64,000 nt of DNA, from NCBI GenBank assembly GCA_964481425.1, contig CAYZTM010000016.1, forward strand, positions 32,766 to 96,765, given 5' to 3'. The notes beneath the pieces were generated by a model. It was not told the DNA's origin. It was given only the letters and a program-made list of their open reading frames with translations, and did not search any database. The stretch is from MKUN01 sp964481425 (GTDB lineage Bacteria; Bacteroidota; Bacteroidia; Chitinophagales; Chitinophagaceae). A program made the position numbers and the translations under genes. Positions 36,888 through 44,401 of the stretch are shown piece by piece (position 1 is the first letter of the stretch; every line of letters begins with the position of its first letter).

Positions 36888-37047
36888 CCCAAAAATATCA
36901 CAGTTTTATCCCACGACCTGTGTCATTAGTGTGCAGGTTTAACCAATAAATAAAGAACTTCATCCCCTTTGGCAAAAGCCTACGGAACTATGCAAGTTAC
37001 GCCAGAGCGGAGGCGGTTTCCAAATGAACATATCCACATTTTTGGCG
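36888..37047. repeat. Direct repeat copy 2 (160 bp, perfect)
   Basis: Identical to 36186-36345. It ends 47 bp before the ATG of the sugar-kinase gene, so it may carry that gene's upstream sequence. TATCTTCG near 37082 is a one-mismatch -7 box outside the repeat. Confidence 0.9.
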
Positions 37048-37094
37048 CCAGTACCGACCCTGCCATTTCTTAAATATCAATTATCTTCGCTACC

Positions 37095-38117
37095 ATGATC
37101 TATCGCAGCAAAGCCCCCTTAAGAATAGGCCTGGCAGGCGGGGGCACCGACGTGAGCCCTTATTGTGATATCTACGGCGGCGCCATACTAAATGCTACCA
37201 TATCACTGTATGCCTATGCTTCTATAGAACCACTGAATACCAATATGGTGGTGATAGAGGCCATAGACCGTAAAGAGATCGCGAGCTATGCTCTTGAACC
37301 TACACTGCCTATTGATGGCAACCTGGACCTGGCGACGGGTGTATATAACCGCATAGTGCGCGAGTACGGCGCTGTGCCTTCAGGCTTCAAACTCACCACC
37401 TTTGTAGATGCACCCGCAGGCTCGGGCCTCGGCACCTCCTCTACGTTGATGGTAGCCATACTCGGGGCATTTGCCGAATGGCTGCAACTGCCGCTGGGCG
37501 AATATGATGTAGCCAACCTCTCTTACCAGATAGAACGTATAGAGCTGGCCATGGCAGGCGGCAAGCAGGACCAGTATGCCGCTACCTTCGGCGGGGTCAA
37601 CTTTATGGAATTCTACGATAATGATAAGGTTATCGTGAACCCGCTGCGTGTGAAATCGAAATACCTGCATGAGCTGAGCAATAACCTGCTGCTGTACTTC
37701 ACTGCCACCAGCAGGTTATCCTCCACCATTATAGAGGCGCAAAGTAAGAACGTAACAGATAAGAAGCAGGAATCGATAGAGGCCATGCACCAACTGAAAG
37801 AGCAGGCGCGCATGATGAAAGAGGCCCTGCTGAAAGGCAAGATAGATGATATAGGCGCGATACTGGACTATGGCTTTCGTTACAAAAAGCAAATGGCACA
37901 GGGCATATCGAACAGCCGCATGGATGAGATCTATGAAACAGCACTGGCGGCAGGCGCTACCGGTGGTAAGATAAGCGGCGCAGGTGGCGGCGGGTTCATG
38001 ATGTTCTACTGCCCGGGCAATAATCATTATGCCGTGAAGGAGGCCCTCGGGAAATTCGGCGGTGAGTTCCGCTCCTACCAATTCACCGAGCAGGGATTGT
38101 TCACATGGACCATCTGA
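37095..38117 (+). CDS. GHMP-family sugar kinase, heptose-7-phosphate-kinase-like
   Basis: A 340-aa GHMP kinase that phosphorylates a sugar at C1, similar to HddA (D-glycero-D-manno-heptose 7-phosphate kinase). The N-terminus KAPLRIGLAGGGTDVSPYCD is the family hallmark. The ATP-binding loop DAPAGSGLGTSS (about residues 104-115) and the C-terminal KISGAGGGGFMMFY are intact. It is followed by a nucleotidyltransferase (30 bp) and a glycosyltransferase. Together they fit activation and transfer of a heptose or related sugar. No GmhA isomerase or GmhB phosphatase is adjacent. Confidence 0.88.
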   Translation: MIYRSKAPLRIGLAGGGTDVSPYCDIYGGAILNATISLYAYASIEPLNTNMVVIEAIDRKEIASYALEPTLPIDGNLDLATGVYNRIVREYGAVPSGFKLTTFVDAPAGSGLGTSSTLMVAILGAFAEWLQLPLGEYDVANLSYQIERIELAMAGGKQDQYAATFGGVNFMEFYDNDKVIVNPLRVKSKYLHELSNNLLLYFTATSRLSSTIIEAQSKNVTDKKQESIEAMHQLKEQARMMKEALLKGKIDDIGAILDYGFRYKKQMAQGISNSRMDEIYETALAAGATGGKISGAGGGGFMMFYCPGNNHYAVKEALGKFGGEFRSYQFTEQGLFTWTI

Positions 38118-38131
38118 TCTTTTTGAATTTT

Positions 38132-38139
38132 TACTTTTG
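38132..38139 (+). promoter_or_regulatory. Possible -7 box before the nucleotidyltransferase
   Basis: TACTTTTG matches TAnnTTTG and ends 7 nt before the ATG at 38147. It lies within a gene cluster, so it may be chance or an internal promoter. Confidence 0.3.
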
Positions 38140-38146
38140 AACTAAT

Positions 38147-38845
38147 ATGGAGTGTATCGTACTGGCAGGCGGACTGGGCACAAGGCTAAGGGGCACCATT
38201 GGCGAAAATGTGCCTAAATGCATGGCCCCCGTGAACGGCCAGCCCTTCCTGCATTACCTCTTCGAATACCTGGCCACACAGGCCTGTGATCGGGTGATAC
38301 TATCGCTGGGCCATAAACATGAAATGATACTGGACTGGCTGCAAACAGAGCAAAGACCCTTTGGCATAGACTATGTACTGGAGCATGAACCATTAGGCAC
38401 AGGCGGCGGTATACAGCTTGCCATGAAACAGGCCAAAGGAGAACATGTTGCCGTATTGAACGGCGATACGATGTTCCGCGTAGACCTGCAGCAACAGCTG
38501 GATCAGCATCTTGCCCGTGAGGCCGAGGCTACACTGGCACTGAAAGAGATGCACAATTTTGATCGCTATGGTGTAGTGAATACCGGGGCGGACGACCGCA
38601 TCATTTCTTTCGAAGAAAAGCAACAGCGCGAACGGGGCTATATCAACGGCGGTGTGTACCTCATCAGCCGTAACGCCTTCCTGCTGCGGGAACTGCCCGA
38701 AAAATTCTCTTTCGAAAAAGATTATCTTGAAGCGTTCGTTAACCAGCAGCAATTCTATGCCTATGTAAGCGACAGCTATTTTATAGACATCGGGATACCG
38801 CAGGATTACGAACAAGCACAGCAGGATTTCAAAACAATATTTTAA
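38147..38845 (+). CDS. Sugar-1-phosphate nucleotidyltransferase, HddC-like
   Basis: A 232-aa nucleotidyltransferase that would couple a nucleotide to a sugar 1-phosphate. The signature LAGGLGTRLRG (about residues 6-16), the lysine in VPKCMAPVNG, EHEPLGTGGG and the metal-binding NGDTMFRVD are in place. Length and pairing with the upstream GHMP kinase point to an HddC-like guanylyl- or related transferase. The stop is directly followed by the glycosyltransferase ATG, so translation may be coupled. Confidence 0.87.
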   Translation: MECIVLAGGLGTRLRGTIGENVPKCMAPVNGQPFLHYLFEYLATQACDRVILSLGHKHEMILDWLQTEQRPFGIDYVLEHEPLGTGGGIQLAMKQAKGEHVAVLNGDTMFRVDLQQQLDQHLAREAEATLALKEMHNFDRYGVVNTGADDRIISFEEKQQRERGYINGGVYLISRNAFLLRELPEKFSFEKDYLEAFVNQQQFYAYVSDSYFIDIGIPQDYEQAQQDFKTIF

Positions 38846-39976
38846 ATGAACATCGCCATCATAGGACCGGCCCACCCCTTACGCGGCGGCCTTGCCACTT
38901 ACAATGCAAGGCTGGCCGAGGTATTGCAGGAGCAGGGCCACCGAGTGACGATCTATTCTTTCTCGCTGCAATACCCCGGTTTCCTGTTTCCCGGCACTTC
39001 ACAGTTCACTGATGAGCCTGCACCCAAAGGCATACGGATCGAGACCGTTATCAATTCCGTCAACCCGCTTAATTGGTTAAAGGTGGGCAGGCAGATCAAA
39101 AAGGCAAAGCCCGACCTGGTCATCGTCCGCTACTGGCTGCCCTTCATGGGGCCCTGTTTGGGTACCATCCTCCGCATCGTACGCGGCAATAAGCACAGCC
39201 GTATCGTATGCATAGCCGACAATGTGATACCACATGAAAAACGCCCCGGTGATAAAGCATTCACCAAATATTTCCTGAAGCCGGTGGATTCCTTTATTAC
39301 CATGAGTAAAGATGTGCTCAGGGACCTTAAAACATTAACCGATAAACCGGCGCGTTTTACCGTGCACCCGGTGTATGATAATTTTGAGCCACCCGTAAGC
39401 AAAACGGAAGCATGCAAAAAGCTGGGACTCGACCCCGATGGCAGATACATTTTGTTCTTCGGTTTCATCCGCCGTTATAAGGGGCTCGACATTGTACTAA
39501 AGACCATGGCCGACAAGCGGATACAGGCAGCAGGCATCAAGCTGATCGTAGCAGGTGAGTTTTACGACGACCGGAATTTTTATGAACAGGTGATCGAAGA
39601 ATATAAAGTGCAGGACCATATCCGGTTATTCACCGAGTTCATACCCAACAGCGAGGTACGTTATTATTTCAGCGCAGCCGATCTTGTAGTGCAGCCCTAC
39701 CGCGATGCCACGCAGAGCGGCATCACACAGGTAGCCTATCATTTTGAAAAGCCGATGGTGGTCACCAATGTCGGTGGACTCGCAGAAGTGGTACCCGATG
39801 GTAAGGTCGGTTTCGTAACCGAGCCGGAACCAACAGCGATAGCAGATGCCGTGTTACGCTTTTTCGAACCTGATTCCATTCCCGGCCTGCAGGAAAATAT
39901 TTTACAGGAGAAGCGAAAATATAGCTGGGGTACCTTTGTAGAGGCGTTGATGGATGTAGCGGGGATCAAATCTTAA
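38846..39976 (+). CDS. Glycosyltransferase, GT4 family
   Basis: A 376-aa GT-B fold retaining glycosyltransferase. The N-terminal domain starts with IGPAHPLRGGLATYNARLAE. The C-terminal nucleotide-sugar domain has FFGFIRRYKGLD and the donor-binding segment FEKPMVVTNVGGLAEVVPDG. It starts one base after the nucleotidyltransferase stop. It probably adds the sugar made by the two upstream enzymes to a surface glycan or lipid. No flippase or polymerase sits beside it. Confidence 0.9.
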   Translation: MNIAIIGPAHPLRGGLATYNARLAEVLQEQGHRVTIYSFSLQYPGFLFPGTSQFTDEPAPKGIRIETVINSVNPLNWLKVGRQIKKAKPDLVIVRYWLPFMGPCLGTILRIVRGNKHSRIVCIADNVIPHEKRPGDKAFTKYFLKPVDSFITMSKDVLRDLKTLTDKPARFTVHPVYDNFEPPVSKTEACKKLGLDPDGRYILFFGFIRRYKGLDIVLKTMADKRIQAAGIKLIVAGEFYDDRNFYEQVIEEYKVQDHIRLFTEFIPNSEVRYYFSAADLVVQPYRDATQSGITQVAYHFEKPMVVTNVGGLAEVVPDGKVGFVTEPEPTAIADAVLRFFEPDSIPGLQENILQEKRKYSWGTFVEALMDVAGIKS

Positions 39977-39979
39977 CGT

Positions 39980-40444
39980 ATGCCCAATACCTATTCACAG
40001 ATATATATACAGGTAGTATTTGCAGTACAAGGCAGGCTGAACCTGGTACCAAAAGAACACAAAGAAGAGCTACATAAATATATTACCGGTATCGTCACAA
40101 AAAGAGATGCAAAACTAATAGCCATTAATTGCATGCCGGATCATACACATGTATTCATCGGGTTGAAACCATCAATTTTGTTATCAGACCTTGTCAGGGA
40201 TATCAAAGCAGGCTCGTCAAAATTCATCAATGATAACAGGTGGATAAAAGGCAAATTCAGTTGGCAGGAAGGTTTTGGGGCCTTTTCATATAGCCACTCG
40301 CATATCGATAACGTGATCCATTATATCAATAACCAGGAAGATCATCATAAACGCCAGACATTCAAAGAAGAGTACTTAGCATTTTTGAAAAGGTTCGAGA
40401 TTGATTATAAGGATGAGTATTTGTTTAAATGGGATGAAGATTGA
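39980..40444 (+). CDS. IS200-like tyrosine (HUH) transposase, RAYT-like
   Basis: A 154-aa Y1 transposase of the IS200/IS605 TnpA superfamily, which cuts and joins single-stranded DNA at palindromic ends. The HUH metal-binding pair is H55-T-H57 in CMPDHTHVFIG. The likely catalytic tyrosine is Y115 in NVIHYINNQEDHH. The C-terminal tail is longer than in plain IS200 TnpA. It starts 3 bp after the glycosyltransferase stop and is followed within about 10 bp by an array of palindromic REPIN-like elements, the arrangement expected for a REP-associated tyrosine transposase. No TnpB is present. It seems intact. Confidence 0.88.
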   Translation: MPNTYSQIYIQVVFAVQGRLNLVPKEHKEELHKYITGIVTKRDAKLIAINCMPDHTHVFIGLKPSILLSDLVRDIKAGSSKFINDNRWIKGKFSWQEGFGAFSYSHSHIDNVIHYINNQEDHHKRQTFKEEYLAFLKRFEIDYKDEYLFKWDED

Positions 40445-40585
40445 ATTGAATAATCACCGAGGGATAACCTGTTAAACAATCTATGAAAATAATTGCAGGC
40501 TCCTTAGCTGCGGCCTATTCTTGCGAATATCCATCAACAATACAGGTCGCTCCAATGGAGCTCTTAATTATTGAAATCAGCATAT

Positions 40586-40665
40586 GGCTATAAACAGGGC
40601 GCCCCGAGGGGGCTGAACCTTACGCTGAATAATCCAAACCCCGGAGGGGTGACCTGTTTGTAGCA
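40586..40665. repeat. REPIN-like element 1
   Basis: An ~80-nt palindromic element: left arm GGCTATAAACAGG at 40586-40598, hairpins GCCCC-GAG-GGGGC (40601-40613) and CCCC-GGA-GGGG (40639-40649), and right arm CCTGTTTGTAGC (40653-40664) with one mismatch to the left arm. Confidence 0.8.
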
Positions 40666-40774
40666 AAACGTATCATAAAAAATACAAGCTCCGTAGGTGC
40701 GGTCTACACTCGCGAATATCCATTAACAATACAGGTCGCTCCGATGGAGCTATCAATTATTGAAATCACAATCC

Positions 40775-40854
40775 GGCTATAAACAGGGCGCCCCGAAGGG
40801 GCTGAGCATGATATCGAATTATGTTAATCCCAGAGGGATGTCCTGTTTATAGCC
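40775..40854. repeat. REPIN-like element 2 (perfect arms)
   Basis: An 80-nt element with perfect 13-bp arms at 40775-40787 and 40842-40854. They enclose hairpins GCCCC-GAA-GGGGC (40790-40802) and TCCC-AGA-GGGA (40828-40838). It is the best-preserved copy in the array. Confidence 0.85.
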
Positions 40855-40924
40855 GCGATACCCCAAAACACACAAGCTCCGTAGGTGCAACCTTAACTCG
40901 CGAATACACCATCAACAATACAGG

Positions 40925-41024
40925 NNNNNNNNNNNNNNNNNNNNNNNNNNNNNNNNNNNNNNNNNNNNNNNNNNNNNNNNNNNNNNNNNNNNNNNNNNNN
41001 NNNNNNNNNNNNNNNNNNNNNNNN
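40925..41024. other. Assembly gap (100 N)
   Basis: Exactly 100 N, the usual placeholder for a scaffold gap of unknown size. The bases on each side belong to the same repeat family, so the break was caused by the repeats. The sequence from 41025 repeats the sequence from 40839. Confidence 0.98.
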
Positions 41025-41184
41025 TGTCCTGTTTATAGCCGCGATACCCCAAAACACACAAGCTCCGTAGGTGCAACCTCAACCCGCGAATGTGTACTCA
41101 ATAGCACAGGTCGCTCCGATGAAGCTCTCATGCTCATGTCATTCATTCTATAAACAGAACGCCCTGAAGGGGCTGCTGTGACTA

Positions 41185-42204
41185 TTAAAAAAGGGTCGCA
41201 TCGCCACCTTTTTTCCTGCCCAGGTGTTTGTAGGCGCGCTCTGTAGCTTCACGGCCCCGTGGTGTACGAACTATATATCCTTCCTGTATCAGGAAAGGCT
41301 CATATACCTCTTCAATAGTACCTGCTTCCTCGCCTACCGATGTGGCAATGTTATTCAGACCCGTTGGCCCGCCTTTGAATTTATCTATCAGGGTAGTAAG
41401 TATCTTATTATCCATATCGTCCAGCCCGCTCTCATCCACGTTCAGCGCTTTCAGGCCGTGCTCTACAATGGCTATATCTATTACACCATTACCCAGTACC
41501 TGCGCAAAATCGCGCATGCGGCGTAGCAGGCCGTTTGCGATACGGGGTGTGCCACGGCTGCGCTTGGCTATCTCCATAGCCGCATCGCTGGTAATGCGCA
41601 CATTCAGCAATCCTGCAGCCCGCATCACGATACGTTGCAATACGTCAGCAGTATAATATTCAAGTCTCGATTTGATGCCAAAGCGTGACAACAGCGGAGC
41701 CGTCAGCAGGCCCGAACGGGTAGTAGCTCCCACCAAAGTAAAGGGGCTCAGGTTGATCTGTATGGTACGCGCCGCAGGACCTGTATCTATCATGATATCG
41801 ATCTTGAAATCCTCCATCGCGGCATACAGGTATTCCTCTACAACAGTACTCAGGCGGTGTATCTCGTCTATGAACAGGACATCTCTGTCCTCGAGGCTGG
41901 TGAGCAGCCCTGCCAGGTCAGCAGGCTTCTCTATAACCGGGCCCGATGTTTCTTTTATGTTCACGCCCAGCTCATTGGCCACAATACGCGAGAGGGTGGT
42001 CTTACCCAGGCCGGGAGGGCCATGAAACAGGATATGGTCGAGCGCCTCACCCCGCAGGTTAGCCGCTTTGATGAAAATGCGCAGGTTCTCCACCAGCTTG
42101 GGCTGCCCCGAAAATTCTTCGATGGTCTGCGGCCTGATGCTGTTCTCATATTCCCGCTCCTGCGGGTTCAAATTATCCCCCGGCCGAACATGCGATGGTT
42201 CCAT
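41185..42204 (-). CDS. ruvB: Holliday junction branch migration helicase RuvB
   Basis: AAA+ motor that drives Holliday-junction branch migration with RuvA, 339 aa, normal length. The N-terminus has RPQTIEEFSGQ. Walker A is GPPGLGKTT (about residues 62-70), Walker B is LFIDEIHRL, sensor I lies in VGATTRSG, and the arginine finger lies in RSRGTPRIANGLLRR. The C-terminal winged helix ends in RGREATERAYKHLG. A near-match -7 box (TATCTTTA) lies about 10 nt before the start. The 3' end abuts the REPIN-like array. Confidence 0.97.
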   Translation of the reverse strand: MEPSHVRPGDNLNPQEREYENSIRPQTIEEFSGQPKLVENLRIFIKAANLRGEALDHILFHGPPGLGKTTLSRIVANELGVNIKETSGPVIEKPADLAGLLTSLEDRDVLFIDEIHRLSTVVEEYLYAAMEDFKIDIMIDTGPAARTIQINLSPFTLVGATTRSGLLTAPLLSRFGIKSRLEYYTADVLQRIVMRAAGLLNVRITSDAAMEIAKRSRGTPRIANGLLRRMRDFAQVLGNGVIDIAIVEHGLKALNVDESGLDDMDNKILTTLIDKFKGGPTGLNNIATSVGEEAGTIEEVYEPFLIQEGYIVRTPRGREATERAYKHLGRKKGGDATLF

Positions 42205-42283
42205 TGCCTAAAGATACAATTTGAATTGCCAACCACGGTGATGCACCTGTACAAGAGTAAAAAATATTTCTTCAGGACTTGGC

Positions 42284-42291
42284 TATATTTG
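42284..42291 (+). promoter_or_regulatory. Bacteroidota -7 box for the cystathionine gamma-synthase gene
   Basis: TATATTTG matches TAnnTTTG and ends 22 nt before the ATG at 42314. The -33 region is AT-rich without a clear TTTG. Confidence 0.45.
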
Positions 42292-42313
42292 CAGCCAAAT
42301 AAGGATACAGCAT

Positions 42314-43468
42314 ATGGCATCACAAAAACAAAAACTGGCTACAAGACTTATTCATGCAGGCGTACACCCCGACCCTACTACCGGGGCCATCATGACGCCC
42401 ATCTACCAGACCTCTACTTATGTACAGGCTTCGCCCGGCGATCATAAAGGATATGAATATGCCCGCACACAAAACCCTACCCGCGATGTGTTGCAGGCGG
42501 CATTGGCTGACATTGAGAATGGTAAGTATGGCCTTTGTTTTGGCAGCGGCATGGCCGCCACCGATGCAGTAGCCAAGCTGTTGATGCCCGGTGATGAAGT
42601 GATCGTATCGAACGACCTGTATGGCGGCACTTACCGCATTTTCACCAAAGTATTCGCTAACTATGGCATCAAATTCCAGTTCATCGATATGCACGATGCG
42701 GAGAACATCCGTAAGTATATCACTGACAAAACCAAAATGATATGGGTGGAAACGCCTACCAATCCCCTGCTGAATATCATTGACATCGAGGCCTGTGCAG
42801 CCATCAGCAAAGAGCATCAACTCACACTGGTATGTGACAACACATTTGCATCGCCCTACCTGCAGAACCCACTCGATTGGGGAGCAGATATCGTGCTGCA
42901 CTCGGCTACCAAATACCTGGGCGGCCATTCAGACGTAGTGCATGGCGCACTGGTAATGAATGATGCCACATTGGAAGAACGCCTGCGTTTTATACAGAAC
43001 AGCTGTGGCGCCGTACCCGGCCCGCACGATTGCTGGCTGGTGCTGCGCGGCATCAAGACCCTGCATGTGCGTATGCAGCGCCATTGCGAGAACGGAGAGG
43101 CCATAGCCCGCTACCTGCGCTCGCATCCCAAGGTGGATAAGGTGCGCTGGGTAGGTTTCGAAGACCATCCGAATCATGCCATAGCCAAGAAGCAAATGCG
43201 CGGCTTCGGAGGGATGATATCCTTTACTTTGAAAGACGACAATATAGCCGCCGCTACAAAGGTGCTGGAGAAAACACAACTGTTCGCACTGGCTGAATCG
43301 CTGGGCGGCGTGGAATCATTGATCGGGCACCCTGCTACGATGACCCATGCATCCATACCCCGCGAGGACAGGATAAAGAACGGGCTTGTGGATTCACTCA
43401 TCCGTTTGAGCGTGGGTATTGAAGATATGGATGACCTCATTGCCGACCTGGCACAGGCTATCGGATAA
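42314..43468 (+). CDS. Cystathionine gamma-synthase/lyase family PLP enzyme
   Basis: A 384-aa Cys/Met-metabolism PLP enzyme (fold type I). The PLP lysine is in HSATKYLGGHSD (about residue 200). Substrate and cofactor contacts include YARTQNPTRD, FGSGMAATDAV, VETPTNPLLNI and CDNTFASPYLQ. It could be cystathionine gamma-synthase (making cystathionine from an activated homoserine) or gamma-lyase (breaking it to cysteine); sequence alone does not separate them. The last 11 bp overlap the convergent 61-aa gene. Confidence 0.92.
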   Translation: MASQKQKLATRLIHAGVHPDPTTGAIMTPIYQTSTYVQASPGDHKGYEYARTQNPTRDVLQAALADIENGKYGLCFGSGMAATDAVAKLLMPGDEVIVSNDLYGGTYRIFTKVFANYGIKFQFIDMHDAENIRKYITDKTKMIWVETPTNPLLNIIDIEACAAISKEHQLTLVCDNTFASPYLQNPLDWGADIVLHSATKYLGGHSDVVHGALVMNDATLEERLRFIQNSCGAVPGPHDCWLVLRGIKTLHVRMQRHCENGEAIARYLRSHPKVDKVRWVGFEDHPNHAIAKKQMRGFGGMISFTLKDDNIAAATKVLEKTQLFALAESLGGVESLIGHPATMTHASIPREDRIKNGLVDSLIRLSVGIEDMDDLIADLAQAIG

Positions 43469-43643
43469 GATGATCTTTCTCAATTTGCCACAAACGTTTA
43501 GCTTCCTGTAAGGAAATGGTCGACATATTTTCGGCCTTTGATATCCATGCTTTGAACTGGGCAACATTTAGCGGTTTGCCCGGCAAGGTCAATGACCTGT
43601 AGCTATTATTCTCGGGAACGTATAAAGAATGCTTTGGTGCCAT
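43458..43643 (-). CDS. Small protein downstream of fabG, function unknown
   Basis: A 61-aa protein from the ATG at 43643. It begins with an extended part (LYVPENNSYRSLTLPGKP) and ends in two predicted helices, including VAQFKAWISKAEN and ISLQEAKRLWQIEK. The helical end loosely resembles small antitoxin C-termini, but no toxin gene is adjacent, and I do not assign it. It starts 11 bp after the fabG stop on the same strand, so it is probably the last gene of the hutH-like/fabG transcript. It overlaps the convergent gamma-synthase gene by 11 bp. Confidence 0.5.
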   Translation of the reverse strand: MAPKHSLYVPENNSYRSLTLPGKPLNVAQFKAWISKAENMSTISLQEAKRLWQIEKDHLIR

Positions 43644-43654
43644 GCATCCGTTTT

Positions 43655-44389
43655 TTAAGTATACAGTCCGCCGTTTATCGATACTACCTGGCCGGTGATA
43701 TAAGATGAATTTTTCGAAGCAAAGAAGCCTACCAGGTCGGCCACCTCTTCGGCAGTACCGAAGCGCTTCATCGGTATCATACCGGACAGCTCTTTTTCAT
43801 TCAGCTCTTCGGTCATATCCGTCTTGATGAAACCCGGGGCAATGGCATTTACCGTTACATTGCGTTTGGCTATCTCCTGTGCAAGGGCTTTGGTGGCCCC
43901 TATCATGCCTGCTTTAGCGGCGGAGTAATTCACCTGCCCCGGCATACCCTTGATACCGCTGAGCGATACCATATTGATGATGCGGCCATAACGGTTCATC
44001 AGCATATTGTTAAGCACCTGTTTGGTAACATGGTACATGCCCTGCAGACTGGTATCGAGCACGCTGTCCCATTGTTCATCGCTCATGCTCATCATCAATA
44101 TATCCTGCCGGATACCGGCATTGTTCACCAATACTTCTATTATCTTATCCGTATTTGCTTCCACCCAGCCACCGAGTACTTTCTTAATATCTTCCTTATC
44201 CGCCACGTCAAACATCATGGTAGCTGCCTCAACGCCTTTTTCACGCACCAGCTTAGCCGTTTCTTCAGCAGCTTCGGTATTACCTTTATAGTTCACCAGT
44301 ATGTTATAGCCCATGTCGGCAAGCTTCAGGCATACTGCCCTGCCTATGCCGCGTGAGCCTCCCGTTACCAGCGCGTATTTGTTCTGCAT
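43655..44389 (-). CDS. 3-oxoacyl-ACP reductase (FabG-like)
   Basis: A 244-aa SDR. The NAD(P)-binding loop GGSRGIGRA (about residues 9-17), NNAGI (about 90), the catalytic Ser in MVSLSG and Tyr/Lys in YSAAK (about 156-160) are all canonical. The C-terminal ITGQVVSINGG is typical. It reduces a 3-oxoacyl chain on an acyl carrier protein. It starts 12 bp after the ammonia-lyase gene on the same strand. This pairing recalls aryl-polyene/flexirubin clusters, where an aromatic starter acid is extended by FabG-like enzymes, but no ketosynthase is seen here. Confidence 0.9.
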   Translation of the reverse strand: MQNKYALVTGGSRGIGRAVCLKLADMGYNILVNYKGNTEAAEETAKLVREKGVEAATMMFDVADKEDIKKVLGGWVEANTDKIIEVLVNNAGIRQDILMMSMSDEQWDSVLDTSLQGMYHVTKQVLNNMLMNRYGRIINMVSLSGIKGMPGQVNYSAAKAGMIGATKALAQEIAKRNVTVNAIAPGFIKTDMTEELNEKELSGMIPMKRFGTAEEVADLVGFFASKNSSYITGQVVSINGGLYT

Positions 44390-44401
44390 ATCAGCGACCC
44401 C

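Larger units (their letters stand above)
40456..41180. repeat. Array of REPIN-like palindromic elements
   Basis: A repeat unit of about 188 bp recurs (marker CAAGCTCC at 40684, 40873 and 41059; diverged copy at 40497). Each unit has four tiny hairpins with 3-nt loops: GCTCC-GTA-GGTGC, GCTCC-GAT-GGAGC, GCCCC-GAA-GGGGC and TCCC-AGA-GGGA. The last two are enclosed by a 13-bp inverted repeat, GGCTATAAACAGG and CCTGTTTATAGCC. A degenerate end (40456-40474) lies right after the transposase stop, and a decayed copy ends at about 41175. The array spans an assembly gap, so the copy number is unknown. Confidence 0.85.

Noticed and set aside
40821..41153. A 110-codon open frame across the repeats
   Set aside because: It reads through the 100-N gap and through non-coding palindromic repeats, so it is not a gene.
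40456..41180. Repeats that might be a CRISPR array
   Set aside because: Units are ~188 bp with several internal hairpins and the spacers are themselves repeated. There are no short unique spacers and no cas genes.
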